Positions 11,769-24,681 of a stretch of 56,439 nt of DNA are shown here, piece by piece. Origin of the DNA: Purshia tridentata. Its lineage: Eukaryota; Streptophyta; Magnoliopsida; Rosales; Rosaceae. Location of the stretch: contig QANT01004181.1 of the NCBI GenBank assembly GCA_003254885.1, positions 1 to 56,439 of the forward strand. Direction: 5' to 3'. The notes under the pieces were generated by a model. The model was not told where the DNA came from and made no database searches. It saw only the letters and a list, made by a program, of their open reading frames with translations. Each line of letters starts with the position of its first letter. Within the stretch, counting starts at the first letter, position 1. Position numbers and translations under genes: made by a program.

Positions 11769-11880
11769 TTTATTTTTTATTTTTTATTATAAGAGAGGAG
11801 AAGAGTTCGAATCCAAATGTGTAAGGGAGGAGCTTTTATCTTCGGTCCACTAAACCAATCCCAATTCACTCACTCGATCA
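11769..11880 (-). mobile_element. SINE-like tRNA-derived remnant
   Basis: Read on the minus strand there is a box A-like TGGTTTAGTGG near 11855, a box B-like GATTCGAACTC near 11808, and then a tail of repeated TAAAAAA units ending near 11769. This order and the A-rich tail are those of a plant SINE. No target duplication was clear, so it is probably an old or truncated copy. Confidence 0.45.
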
Positions 11881-13222
11881 GTTAGAAGCTCCATATAATT
11901 GAATGTAAAATTAGTTATGTGTATTTAACATAGTTACTCAAACTTAAATTGGTTATTGCCTAATTGGCAATATTTGTGAAGTTTATTTTACAAAATGAAT
12001 AAAGCCAAGTCATATGGAACAAGGTAGAAAATAAATAACTAGTTGTATGAGAAATCGATCAAAGTTTAGAACAAGTCATGGATATGACTTTGGCAGCATT
12101 TGGTTCAGCAAGTTTAGAACATAGAGGGATAATGGAAGCATTATCTTGAATCACACCCCCCACCCCCCCCTACTTTGTTGGATTCTATAATTTTGTAATA
12201 TGCAGCTTTGAATTAATGAGAATGACAAGTGGGAATGCTGCTGAGCCCACTTTTCTGGCGCGCATAAAAATACATGCACACTATCTTATCCCTTCAGGCT
12301 TGAGATAAGAACTGAAACCACCATCCCACAAGAAAGATTAAAAATGAGAGAGAGAGAGAGAAAGAAATATACATAAATTGGTTCAATAATATTCTATTCT
12401 TTCTTCTCAGCATGCAAAGACAAGTTCACACTACAAAAAAATATTAATAAGGAATGAAAGAGACTCTGAAAGCCCACCCTGGGCCATCAGGAATCCTTAC
12501 AAAAGCTTGGCCAACTCCCCTCCTTTCTTCATAACATTTGTCTTTTGAATATGATCTCAAATTTTGCTCTTTCTGAATTTTATTGTTCACTTTACCTTCA
12601 ATTTTGTCCAAAGCATCCAAAGCTATGCCAAAAGGTGTGTGAATGGGAATGAGACATGCATCTTAAAGCCATTAAAGGGATTCCTTAGAGGGTGGAAAAA
12701 GGTGATGATCCAAGTTGGTTATTCCACTTTACAGGTTTTAATGATGTGGCTTTGCTGTGAGGTGCCTTCAACTGTAATATAAGCTAAGATTCTATTACTG
12801 TCCTTAATGTAGAATTAGACGTACCTTTTGAGGTTCCATGCCTAATGATAGACTATGATTTTAAAATGCACAAGGGAGGAAGGTAATCATGGTTCAACTT
12901 ATATGTGGCCAAAAAGAAAATAATGGTAATAAATTAAAGAAAAAGGTAGGTAGCCATAAAGAGGAAGATGATCAATAGTTGCTCGATCTCATCTTCAATG
13001 GTTTCTCTACTAAGGAAAAGGGAAACAAGGAGTTATGCCTTACATGTGAGTCATGTGATGCACTCGCAATGGTCTTGAAATGGACTCATTAAACCAACCA
13101 CCTCCTTTGTCTTTTACAATGAACATGTAATTAGATTTTAAATTTTAGGGGTATGTTTGGTAATTCCTTGATTTTGTTTGTTTATTTTTATTTTAGCAAA
13201 GAGAGAGGGCTAGGGGAGATGA
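11881..13222. other. Unassigned intergenic DNA with a GA microsatellite
   Basis: A (GA)n tract lies at about 12346-12361 and a C-rich run at about 12155-12170. No gene was identified. The frame at 12564-12782 has no recognisable domain. Confidence 0.25.
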
Positions 13223-13423
13223 GCAATAATGCTATTTTTACTATATTTTTATACCATATTTTTTGTATCATCTTATGTGTCATTATTATACTGGTAAGGT
13301 ATTTCCTTATTTTTAAGGTTTTTATTTTTATTTTTTTAGTGTTCAATGTATAAATGCTATGTAAATTGTCACATAAGATGGTATAAAATTATGGTATAAA
13401 AATGTGGTAAGTGTAGCATTGCT
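13223..13423. mobile_element. MITE with exact 9-bp target duplication (Mutator-like)
   Basis: The 201-bp element has inverted arms: GCTATTTTTACTATATTTTT on the left against GCTACACTTACCACATTTTT on the reverse strand of the right. Both continue through TATACCAT and ATCTTATGTG. It is bounded by an exact 9-bp duplication, GGGAGATGA, at 13214-13222 and 13424-13432. There is no coding capacity. Confidence 0.8.
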
Positions 13424-13575
13424 GGGAGATGAGAATGGAAAGAGAGAAAATGGAGAGAGGAAAACAGTTATTGAGTTCTAAATTAAAAATAAAAATGTTT
13501 TGGGAAAAATTTAGCTTCCAACCAAAGATTGACACGTGCAATAAAAGAGTCTAAAGCCCAAAGCATAAGTATTAG

Positions 13576-13773
13576 TAGGGGGGTGGGTCAGCATTTTCAT
13601 GGTCGGAAACTACCCATTTCAAACCATAGCGTCTGCTGTTATCGGTACATCGTCAGTCAATTTACCGCCATTGTCGATAGTGATGGCTATAAAGAAATGG
13701 CCATTCCAATAAGGGGTTGGTCGGTTGATGATACTGGCTTGGTGGTTCGATTACCTCATTGACCCCAACCCTA
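13576..13773. mobile_element. Short hAT-like non-autonomous element
   Basis: The 198-bp unit starts TAGGGGGGTGGGTCA and its reverse complement starts TAGGGTTGGGGTCAA. It is flanked by an exact 8-bp duplication, AGTATTAG, at 13568-13575 and 13774-13781, as expected for hAT elements. The identity actually extends to 15 bases because flank and element ends happen to match, so a simple local duplication is an alternative. Confidence 0.6.
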
Positions 13774-14954
13774 AGTATTAGTAGGGATTGATCGAAGTTG
13801 TATAAGGTAGAATCTTCAGAAGCCTCAGTGATGAGGCCAAAAGTGGACAAGCCATGGAGCATTCCCAATGGATTGGCAATCAATTGGTCTTATTTGTGGT
13901 GCTACGTAGGATTTTGTGTCTCGGTAAATTATTGTGTGATCACAAAACCGGCCACGTAACATATTGATGTAGTGTTATGAATTCACTTAAATTATAACAA
14001 GTGTATATTCATTAATATTTAAAACATTAAATCATAAACAATACCTTTAAATTGTATATATATTATAATTTGAATAGATTGATAATCATGTACATCAACA
14101 TACCAAATGATGTTACAATCACGTACATATAGTTTTTTCAAAATTTGACACCACCGTTGATATATTAAATAACAAGAGAAACAATAGTAATTTTTGGTTA
14201 ATCCTCTAATATACCTCTCTTTTTTAGGTCTAACCCATGATTTTTGTTTTTGTTGAGTTTATCCCCTTTAACTAATATGCTATTAAGATTTTTGTGGAGT
14301 TTAAAAGTCATGTGATATTTAATTAAGATTTTTACAGACTTTTGTCTATGAGTATTCAATTAAGAATTTTAAAGAGTCTATAAAAGTCATGTAGTATCCG
14401 ATTAAGACTTTTAAAAACTTTTAAAAAGTCTTTAAAAGTTTATGTGTATTTAAAAATTCATTGACTTTTATGGAATTCATTTAATGATGGATTTTGAAAG
14501 ACTTTTATATGTATTTTAACATCCTTATAAATCTAATTTATCCTTTGCAGATTTCTAATGATTTCTATAGACTCTGCAATATTCCGTAGAACTCTGTGAA
14601 AATCTATAAATTCTGCAAAAATCTGTAACTGAAATAAAGTCTACAAATTTTTTTATAAATCTATATACACTACACTCCCGTAAGCAAATTTCTTTATTTT
14701 TCTTGATTTATTATTATTTTTCTTTCAAAAACTAGGTTTGTTATTTCCCTAAAATGTCATTGTACCTCTATAACGTGCATTTCAAAGAGTAAGAAATGTT
14801 ATTTGTCTAATCAATCAGTTCTATTTTAGTTATTTTTTGCAAATTTTCAATTAGACTTCAAATTCATTTATTTTCTTCATATATTTGATTGTCTTTTTTT
14901 TCATATCTCTATTAATTAAAATGCTGGTTTATTCTATTTGTATACACTATTACT
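13774..14954. other. AT-rich intergenic DNA with degenerate short repeats
   Basis: Bases about 14275-14660 repeat variants of AAGATTTTT, AGTCTTTAAAAG and TCTATAAA many times with little order, as in decayed transposon or satellite-like DNA. No gene was found. Confidence 0.25.
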
Positions 14955-15060
14955 GTATATATTTTTTTATCTGAGAGGGGGATTTGAACTTGTAACCTCT
15001 TAAACATTATGGAGAGAAATATCTCACAAGTGAGTTGGTTAGCTATAAGTATATTAGTGG
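14955..15060 (-). mobile_element. SINE-like tRNA-derived remnant
   Basis: On the minus strand a CTAACCAACTCACTTGTGAGAT head is followed about 50 bases later by AAGTTCAAATCCCCCTCTCA, which resembles a tRNA T-arm (box B), and then an A-rich tail ATAAAAAAATA. This is the order of a tRNA-derived SINE. Target duplications were not found. Confidence 0.45.
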
Positions 15061-15399
15061 ATTTACTAAGATAAAATATTATTATTATATTAGTGCACCT
15101 ACTAGAAAGAAGTGTGTTTAATAAAAATATGTAAAATGATCTCATATGCATGAGCAGATTGGTCTTTGAGATACCAGATCACAAAATGATATGCCTGCGA
15201 TTAATGAATCTACCGTAAGTCACAATTCTATCAATCTAATATCTGCAATTGTGGTTTAGAAAAATGCCTAATAGCTAGAGTTTCTATTATTTGAATTCAA
15301 TTTATGGGTTATTTTGGGCTGCTTTGGTGTTTGGGCAATCCAGGACATACTTTTATCGATTACTTAAGAGAATACTGGCCATAGTGGTCCATAGTCTAT
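15061..15399. other. Unassigned intergenic DNA
   Basis: No gene, repeat end or RNA was recognised in this short AT-rich stretch. Confidence 0.2.
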
Positions 15400-15700
15400 T
15401 AAGGGTTACTGCATGAGTATTGTCCATTGCCAATCTGTGTGCAATTAGTGATATCTGTTTTACAGTACAAGTGCCCTATTTGGTCAAGATTGATGGATTG
15501 CCCAGGGATTTCATGACTAGAGAGTTTGCTTGGAAATTTGGCCAGACTTTTGCTATAATTGTGGCAAATTGGAGCATTGCCTACCTCCCTTATTGTGAGA
15601 ATAAGATTTATTTAAGATGAGAATTTGAGGTATGATGCTAAGCTCAAAAGAAAGATTTGAAAGAAAAAATCTGATCTATGGAGTATCTTAATTAGGCTCT
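15400..15700 (+). pseudogene. Remnant of a LINE-type ORF1 (DUF4283/zf-CCHC_4-like)
   Basis: One frame reads a VPYLVKIDGLPRDFMTREFAWKFGQTF segment resembling the region just before the zinc knuckle in plant retroelement DUF4283 proteins (positions about 15468-15550). A shifted frame then reads CYNCGKLEHCLP (about 15551-15590), a zinc-knuckle-like remnant lacking a regular CCHC pattern. Frameshifts and stops follow. No reverse transcriptase is visible nearby. I call it a decayed fragment; family assignment is from motif memory only. Confidence 0.45.
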
Positions 15701-16070
15701 GGTTAAGCTGTTTTAAAAGAATTTCTTGAAGTAATTACGCCATTTCCATAATTTCAAGAAGGGTAAGTTTGAAGCCCAAAAGATGCAGCACTCAAAGCCT
15801 GAAAAAGACTGCGCCATTGGAGCCCAAAAACATTTCCAAAGCTTACATCTAGAATTGTTCAAGCCCAGTACATTTCTTCACCACAAGGTCGATCCATTCA
15901 GATAGACTTGTGAGATATAGTCATGACTTGGGCTTCATATAGTCAAGTCATTAGTCATGACTCATGAACAATTGTTTCAAACAGTATGTGAATACAATAT
16001 GATAGATTGCAGATTACTTATCTTTTTTTAGTACTTGTTTGGTACCAATCAGGGATCTTAGCTATTGAAC
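15701..16070. other. Unassigned intergenic DNA
   Basis: This may hold further decayed sequence belonging to the retroelement remnant on its left, but no frame or motif can be followed. Confidence 0.2.
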
Positions 16071-16879
16071 CAGGGATGGATTCATAATTTTTAACTTGGG
16101 GGTCAAATTATGGCACCTTTCTACGTAGCGTTGCAAAACAATGGCACAATTTTTTAGAAACCACCATCCACTTTGGATATATATATGTAATAAGAAGTCC
16201 ATATTTTATTGAGTTTAATTTAGTCATTTTTACAAAATATTTAGGGACTACCACTAACTTGAAAATTTTTTGTCATTATTTATAGTATTTCTAAGCATCT
16301 TATTTCTAGTATTTGGTTAAATTACGTTATTGTTATATTTTCATTTCTATTTCATAAGTTAATTAGGTTTTAATTTTACTAAATTTAAATATGTTGTGTA
16401 CTGTAGGTTTAATTTTAATTAATTTTGTATTTATTTGTTTTTGGTTCTATAAAATTATAAGAAAAAGCCCAAAAGAAGAAACAATAAACTCAAAATAATT
16501 AAATGCAACTCATGAGAAGACCCAACCCCATGAGGCCCAAAGCCTTCCCTCCTAGACTAGTTAGCCCAATGCCATAGACAGCCCAGCTCACCACCATAAC
16601 GCAAAGCTTCCTCCTTCATTAGATGAACCTAACTCACCACCATGTTTGGAGCTTCCCTCCTGTAAAAGGTTAAACTAAACAAAAAAAAAAAGGCAGAATA
16701 GATCAACAGAGGGTGGTAGGCTTTAACCTTCAAGGCTTGGGGGTCACCGGCAAGTTTTGGGGGATCGCAGCAGCTGGGCTTGGTGGGTCGCCGTGTTGAG
16801 GAAAGGATTTTGTTGGGGAGAGGTAGTGGGCGTTGGGGGGTTGCTCGACCCCCTACCTTTGAACGTGGATCTATCCCTG
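16071..16879. mobile_element. Non-autonomous hAT element with exact 8-bp duplication
   Basis: The 809-bp unit starts CAGGGATGGATTCATA and its reverse complement starts CAGGGATAGATCCACG, typical hAT termini. It is flanked by an exact 8-bp duplication, TATTGAAC, at 16063-16070 and 16880-16887. The centre is AT-rich; about 16470-16860 is G/C-richer and includes a GGGGGTC-type subterminal motif seen also near the left end. No transposase is encoded. It appears related to the element at 33258-34254. Confidence 0.85.
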
Positions 16880-18840
16880 TATTGAACTATTATTTTTTTA
16901 TCTAATCATTCTCTCTGTTCTCATAATTCAATAGTTAAGATCATGCCTAATACCAAACGGGTACCAATAAACTGGTACGGGATCTACTCTCAATATGATA
17001 CATATAACTTATTCATAATTTGTAGTTAAGAGAGTCAAAGCTAGTTCATAAACATGCATCTTATAAAAGTAATTTATTCAAACTCTTGAAAACCCACTAC
17101 CATCATGTTCATACCTAAATAGATCTGTTTCTCAATCATTTTACCTTGGCTTATATTCCTGCATGCGTGACCAAATAATTAGGTAGTTCAAACAGGTGTA
17201 ATTAAATGTAACCTTTCTCTTAAATAAATGCATTCCTACCACCTCACTATCTTCAACCTCCAATATTCTAATTTCCGTTGAAAATTGTTAATTAATGTTG
17301 CCTACTTCATGTTGTTGACGCTTGAGTATCTTCACTTTTTTGACCTTTAAGCATATATGATCATTCAAGTTTAGGTAATCAACAAGGACCTCATAAAAAA
17401 TATGATCGAGAATCTAATTACTTTGAGTCTTTGACCCATATTTAAACGTTTTAGAGCATCATCATCATCGTCCTTTGAAATATCACTATATATATATATA
17501 TAGCTAGCATTGATGCCATTCCAGAATATATATTGGACAAATTGCATGCGCATTTAAGAACTAAAAACGAGAAATAAGCATGAAAATTACTACGTACTCA
17601 AGAATATATTGTAAATGGCAAAAGATTGGGCCGAATACAATAAAAAGATCCTATGTCATTTTACATTCCTATTGTCAAAGGGTAGGAACAGTTGAGATCC
17701 TTGCAATCAGATTTTGTGCCACCAAGATCTCCATTTTCCTCAAATTCCCTTATCAAGTGAAGAAAATTAGTGCCTTCTCATATAAATCTGAGTCATATAA
17801 GATCTAAGATAATATCCCTTTTACCCATCCCACTTGGGGTGGGTTCTTCAACTGTACTGATTAAAGTTTTAGACAATCTTAATAGAATTAATACTAATGT
17901 GATATTATTACATGAACCATATTTACTCATCACATGAGTGGCTCATACAAAATGATGATTCAGTAAGCTTTTTTGTTTTTTGTTTGTTTTTTTTGTTTTG
18001 TGGGGACGTAATGAAGTTCTCAAATGAACTTCAGTCTCCAATCTCCATGCATATATGCGGCTTGCCCGATATATAAATCCCTCAGTTGTCTCTTTAGCTA
18101 GATGCCAAATTAATTAATTAGTAAAATCAATGGGCAAAACTTAAAATTCATGGGAAGACTCTTATTGTGGTCAATTAGGTATGATCCTACTTTTGCGAGA
18201 GAACGTATAATCGATATGGTCGAAAAATAAAGAACATCATGATATCTTATTATATTGTCAGTAAGAATATGTCATATTCCTTTTAATAATCTATTAATCC
18301 ACCTCTCATGATCTTTCTTGCTCTAGCCATATAAGATATGAATCTTGACATATAGAAAACTTTTTGCACGCGGGTTTGACAGAGCTAGCCATATATTGTA
18401 GTTACAAGACCACAAACAATTAACCCAATTAGTACGTGATCAAAAAGCTAGCGCTACTGTGCATCAACTGATATATAAAGAAACCGATGTCAACATAAAT
18501 GGTCAACAACAGTTTCCTTTAACCCATTAGTTTTTTTGTTTTTTGTTTTTGTTATTGTGTATATACAACCCTAAATTTGTATGTATAATCTTATGTTAAT
18601 ATAATCAAGATAACAGATAAAACTGTTGTGCAATTCGAGGCCAATAGACTTCAGTCGATTAGACGACGATAATTGGCTTACCTAGACAACGGTCAAAATG
18701 AGGTGTCAATCAATATTACTGTATTTACATTCGGCCACATTGGACTGCTCAGCCATGCATGAATGCATGTGCAATTTGAAAGGGCATCATAAGTTGGTCA
18801 ATTGGGAACCACTATATATATATATATTAAAGTTAATTGG
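16880..18840. other. Unassigned AT-rich intergenic DNA
   Basis: After the 8-bp flank there is no recognisable gene. Short AT microsatellites occur near 17490 and 18813. Open frames at 17371-17553 and 17580-17807 have no domain. Confidence 0.25.
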
Positions 18841-19196
18841 TTAATAAATTAATATAAAACTAATCAATTTTTTGAGTCTAACACCTACATCGTATAATCT
18901 CATAATCCTAACCATTTACTTTTTATGCCCCACTCCAAATATCATCTTTTGAAAAAATCTTTTAAATTGGAAAGTTTTTTAGCTATTTGATTATAATAAC
19001 AATTATTTATATATTTTTATATATCAAAATATAGTGTTTGTCTATTTATTTGATGACAATTAGAGATGACCAAATAGTTTATGATTTAGTTAATTTTTTA
19101 TAATAATAATCTTTAAAGTATGGCCTAAAAATATAGATTGCTAGAATTTTGAAATTACGGTGGGCCCAAAAGAGTGACTTCGTATTAACTTGCTAA
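18841..19196. mobile_element. Hairpin MITE, TTAGTAGGTTAAT-tip family, copy A
   Basis: The left arm (TTAATAAATTAATATAAAAC, then a GAGTCTAACACC-type and ATAATCCTAACCATTTACTTTTT block) matches the reverse complement of the right arm (TTAGCAAGTTAATACGAAGT, then a GGGCCCACCGTAATTTCAAA block). The core resembles that of the GGGTCACCC-tip MITEs, although the tips differ. Boundaries are approximate and no target duplication was resolved. Confidence 0.6.
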
Positions 19197-22100
19197 GCGG
19201 TCAGATTTATAGCACTTTAATATTATATATATACGTACACTAATTAGGATGAAAATCAGTCAATCCATTTGGAACTTTAGTCTAAGGCTGCCAAGAATAA
19301 AAACCATATATATATATATATTCGGAAGAACCGTACGTGGACTTGCTGAGAGTTCATTTGGGTGGTTGTGGATTCTCTTTCATTTGGAAAATTATTCTGG
19401 TGTTCAATTCAAAGAGCGTCATGTCGATATATATAGCAAATTAAAAAGGCATTAATGCTTTAAATTGAAGCTACCACTTCTAAGAGATAGCTTGATCGAC
19501 CGTTTCATTCTTTATATTAATTGATCGATCGATCACTTCCTTTATTCCAAGTTCAGTCACTTTTCTTACCAACCAGTTGGTGCCATTGTACTTTGATTTC
19601 GTAATGCATGTTCCATAGTATTATTCATCCACTGTCGTACTAACCACTTAATAATGGAAACAGGTCGATCCACTGGTTATTATTATTGTTAGGAAAGAGA
19701 ACCAGAATGTCAAAATGGGCTGGACTAATTATTCGACATCTTGGAGTTGGGAATAGGGTTGGGTTGTAGACGAGAGTAACATAGAAAGATCTAAAAGATC
19801 GATATAAAACAATTTTGTCTGGGCTACAACACATGCAGTCATCTACTTAGTTCGTTGCTATTATATTATTATTAGTGTTACTAGCTAGTAGTATTGATTA
19901 TGTATGAGAAAGAAAAGTGTGCATGTAATTAAGATAAAAGTAGCTAGATGGATATATATAAAGTGGGGTAATTTACAAATATAATTACTATACTAACTTT
20001 TGTTTTTAAATAGAGATCGAAATAATTGGAATTTCTCGATCCATACAATGGTTGACGAAAACTCTTATCTTAATAATAGAATAGACTATAGCTAGGCATT
20101 ATTCTTGTTATCTTTGTCGGATCGATGAGGAAATTGTCCATAATTGGACGTTATATGTCACACCAATGCCAAACTTAAACAAAATTCCAAAGTGTGACTC
20201 GATTCGTAGCATCTCTCCCCCATGTGGGAGGTTGCATGTCCAAGCAAATGCCAAAAAGGGGCATACATCTTTTGTGTACTTTGAAGGTTTAAGTAATGTC
20301 GTCTTCTACAAATAATATAACTAATTATTTTCAAGATTTTGATAAGGGGTTTTTAATTTTTTACTTATAGGACTTGTTTGAAAATCATCAACAAGATTTA
20401 GCTAGGTTATCATTGTGTCTTTTAGAAGGGTGCTCGGTCTGTTTATATCGATTTTTCTTTTAGCTTACATATATGCATGTTTGGTGTAAGTTAACGACAT
20501 ATATATAACTAATGTCTAGTTTTGTACTGGGAAAGATCCAAGCCATTTTTCGTATATATCTTTCACACATGCATGTTAAGAGAATTAATGCCTTTATATT
20601 ATAAGTGGCTGATTATATGTAGAGCTACATGTGTATGAAAATGACTATATAGGCTATGAGCCTTCTTAATTTGTATTGCTGCTTTTGGAAATAGATCGAA
20701 TGGCCTTATTTTTGTGGTCAGACAAGCCAGCAACTTTGTCTCCTTGATTTTTATTACCTGCATGTGCTTTCATTTATCTTTGAGTATCTATCATATATCA
20801 TAGAAAATATTTATCTCATCGATCTCTAGGAAAAATATATATAGGAAAATATATGCTTTCCCGAATTCTAAATTAAAACATAAAAACCTTCCTAAATTAA
20901 TAATAGGCTGTTATATATTATGCCTTTTAGATTGGGGCTTCTGTTTTCACCTTTTTGTTTTTCTTGCACATCACACTCAATTCCTTAAATACCCCTGTAA
21001 TATTGTTCATTTACATTTATTTATTACTTTTATTTAGTCATAAAAACGGTTTTTAAAAAATTTAAAGTTGATCGATCGGTATTCGGCAGTTATTAAATGT
21101 TAATCTTATCGATCTGTGAGGTATTAATTAAGTTGTATGATGTTATTATTGAGAATGGAATCAAGATCAATATTATTGTTGTTATTAAAGCTATGTGGCG
21201 CGATATAAATTACGGATGTCAAATGTAGCACAACAATCTACAAGCATTATTGATGCACATTGAAATTCAGTAGTAATTCCATACTATGCGACATCACACT
21301 GTACCCTTCAAAGTCATACACCTTTTCATCATATGATGAAGAAAAAAAAAAAATTCTATATACATGTACCTTTAATTAAAATATTTTTTATGTGATTTCT
21401 ATATTTTTCTTTTTCATTTTCCACGTACAAAGTTTAGGGTTTGAAGCCTTTAGAAATAATTGAACATAGATGTGATGAGGATGCATGCATCACTAGATAT
21501 AGATCTTTTAGTAAAATATAAGCTTAATACTACATCTGGGGGGATGAAAACATAAAAATAATAGTATTAATTAACTTTACATAAAGTACTAAATAGGGAC
21601 ATGCAATTTGAGTTGATTTAAAATGATGCATGTTTTCCGATTTGAAATATTATATCTCGTTTAATCAGGACAAGGATGCTGGCCACTTGGAAGTCCATCA
21701 TGCCGACCTGGACCTTATGTGGAATTAGGTCCCATGGCACAGCACATCACATCATCAACTGTTTCAGTTGGAAAGTGGTTAATGGATATGCCAAAGCAAT
21801 AAAGAAAAAGTAAGGTTTTATCTCAAATCTAGTTTCATCTCACCTTTTACACTAAATGATAGCAAAAACTTGATCTCAATATGTATATATATATATATTA
21901 TTCAAAGCCGAATGAAGATAAAAAGGAAAACAACACATGGAAGGTTGGAGATGAGAGATCATGCAAAGACACGATAAAAAAGAGGAAAAGGAGGAGCACA
22001 GAAATTGCTCAAAATGACATGAAGATATATATATATAGTTGTAGGCTAGCTTGTAGCTGTGTGGACAAAATTGGACCTATATGCTGACTATGAAATAAGA

Positions 22101-24353
22101 TAAGGCACTGAATTGCAGTAGTACTCTTGAGTCTTGATGATGAAAATGATGATAATGGTGTCTTATAGTATTAGTGAGGATGATTGATGGAGATGAATCG
22201 ATGATCATTATTAGTAAGTGTACATTGGAGAGATAAGGACTAAGCTAAAATATATGGCCCCCAATGGATGTCCTACATGCAATTCAATTAATTATTGTTC
22301 TTGCTAAAGTCTAATTAGTGTGTGCCATGTATATATAGGCTGTATACCTATTCAGTTCAAATTAATTACTAACATTTTTAGCATTCTTTTCAACTTAACT
22401 CGATCGAAAGGAAGCCCCACAAGTTGGAATCCAAAGAGATTTCAGAAAATAAAAGTTCCTTAATAATTTGGTCGTTATTCAACGACATTGATACGGTCTT
22501 CTTCTAGGGCTGTGGTTAATTTTGATTGACAATGATTTCTTAATTTTTGTTGTCAATGTAATTCATGTAGCACTGACAATATTATGGTGGAAGAATTTGA
22601 TTATGTAAGCTTAATTAGTACTTATATATATATGATCTACTCCAACAGCCTGATAGACCATATCGATCATATCAAATTATATAATTGTCTATTGGACTAT
22701 TGGAGTATATAAATAGCCAAGGTGAGCTAGAGATGGGTCTGAGATGTGATCTATAAAATATATATATACACTTTGAATCCTTTTTGGTCTAGACCATATT
22801 GTAGTACGAGTTAGCCAACCAATAGTTCCGTCCTTAATAAATTAAGGGCTTTAAAATAGAGCGAAAAGTACGGGTAAATGTGTAAAATATACAAGCAATT
22901 TGAGTTGGTGCGAAATCTTTTTAAAAAAAATCGAGTTGATGGGATATATGCTGATAAAACTGCTGGTCAGTTATTTACATGTTAGTTTGGTTCCAGGATA
23001 TTTCTTAATCATTAAAGCATTAGAAGATATGTGAAAGATAAAGTTAAAAAATAAAAAGTATATGATAAATTGATAATAAAGAAGAGGGTATATGTGATAG
23101 AAGAGATAGAAGAAGGATATACATGTGCGATATACGTGATAAGATCTTGTCAACATATATTATCAAAGCTTTAGGGGTTCTGTTTGCTATTCGCTAAGGC
23201 TCCGTTTGTTACATTAGACTGAATTATTCTTATAGATTATGTTTTTTTTTTAGTCTGATTATAAATTATGTTTAACTGTGTTAGATTAGAGTAAGTTAAA
23301 CTAAATAGTATCTTATACTTTATGTTGCGTCGGATTATGAAGTTGGATAAGTTAAATAGCATTGTTTTATATTTCGTGCGTGGTCAGACTAAGCTATAAT
23401 TTTTTAAATTTTGAATTTTTTAAATTATTAAAAAAATTAATTATTATTATTATTTCAGCTTTCAAAGGAGTTTTCCATTCTTTTTTTGTTTTGGCTATTT
23501 GCTTGAAATTTTCAAATGTCACCCAACCAAAATTTCATTTAAACAAACCCAATAAAGAAAACCCATATGAACAAATAAATATCAGCTCTTTCTTTTTTTT
23601 CTTTCTTTTAATTGCTTTCTCATACTTTTACCCATTTTCTTAGAAACCAAACAAAAACCAAACATGCAGTGCCATGAATATTCTTGAACTAACTTGCCTC
23701 TGTATGGACAACCAGAGTCGGAGTAACGGGTTTGGGCTCTGTTACAGATGTTGTCCTTGAAAGCCACAAGGACCCCAACAAAGGGACCCAGGTCTTCATT
23801 ATTCTAAATATATCTTCTCATCGGCCAGCTGGCGGGCTTGGGCTAAGACGTAGTCGGACACGTGGAGGAAAGAGCAGAGGTAGGCTTGGCGCGAAGTGAG
23901 TCCCACAAATCATACCTTATTGATATCTCAATAGAATGGACCTTATATATATACAGTCATTCTTTTTGCAAGATGTCTGTAATTTTTTATTTTTTATTTT
24001 TTATTATTGAAGCTTGGCGTTGAACGCTTGGCTGTACATTTTTACTTATTCCTTGAGCGTTAAGCATTAGTTTGTTGGCTTTATGTTAGGTTTTAATTCT
24101 GAGATTTAGGCTCCTAGAGTTAAAACTTAACATACAACTTCTACACCCTTAAAAGGTATGAGATGAAAACCGTACCCTATGCCCTAAAAAAAGGAACGGT
24201 GGAAGCAATGTCGAGTGCTTCTTGCAGAGCTCGACTATTATAAAAACAATTACCAAGAAATCGGAGATGGATATCCGCTAACAAAAAATATATATATAGT
24301 CTGTCGTAGAGAAATATTTGTATCTATAAACAAGAATGCTCTAAGCTAATTTG
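19197..24353. other. Gene-free AT-rich stretch of about 5 kb
   Basis: I find no supported gene. Scattered (AT)n tracts occur, for example near 21885 and 22740. A G/C-richer patch at about 23690-23910 carries CACGTGG near 23860 and could be a regulatory relic or decayed gene. Many GATCGATC-like motifs occur near 19495-19530. Known plant microRNA sequences that I scanned for by eye were not seen. Confidence 0.25.
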
Positions 24354-24681
24354 TTAGTAGGTTAATATGAAACTAACTACTTTTTGGGCCTACTACATTA
24401 TAATCCGAACCATACATTTTTTAGGTCTCACTTCAAATATCATATTTGTAAAAATTTCTAAAATCAAAAGTTATTTAGCAATTTGATTATAATAACAATA
24501 TTTATATGTTTAATGAAAACAATGTTCGTCAATTTATTTGATCATAGTTAAATGGCTAAATAATTTCTGATTAGGTTGATTTTTTTATCTTTGAAGTGAG
24601 TATAAAAAATGAATGATTTGGATTATGAGATTAATAATGTGGCGAGTCTAAAGAGTAGTTATCTTTGTATTACATTACTAT
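24354..24681. mobile_element. Hairpin MITE, TTAGTAGGTTAAT-tip family, copy B
   Basis: The left arm starts TTAGTAGGTTAATATGAAAC and continues through TAACTACTTTTTGGGCC and ATAATCCGAACCAT. The reverse complement of the right arm reads ATAGTAATGTAATACAAAGA, then ATAACTACTCTTTAG and ATAATCCAAATCAT. It is a relative of copy A at 18841-19196. The next MITE is inserted at, or immediately beside, its right tip. Confidence 0.65.

Noticed and set aside
11800..15010. GTTCGAATCC/GTTCAAATCC segments suggesting tRNA genes
   Set aside because: No acceptor-stem pairing or anticodon arm. The A-rich tails fit SINE remnants better.
22120..22150. Segment resembling miR172 (GTCTTGATGATG)
   Set aside because: Matches only part of the mature sequence and no star strand or hairpin partner is visible. 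By-eye scans for other common plant microRNAs also found none.
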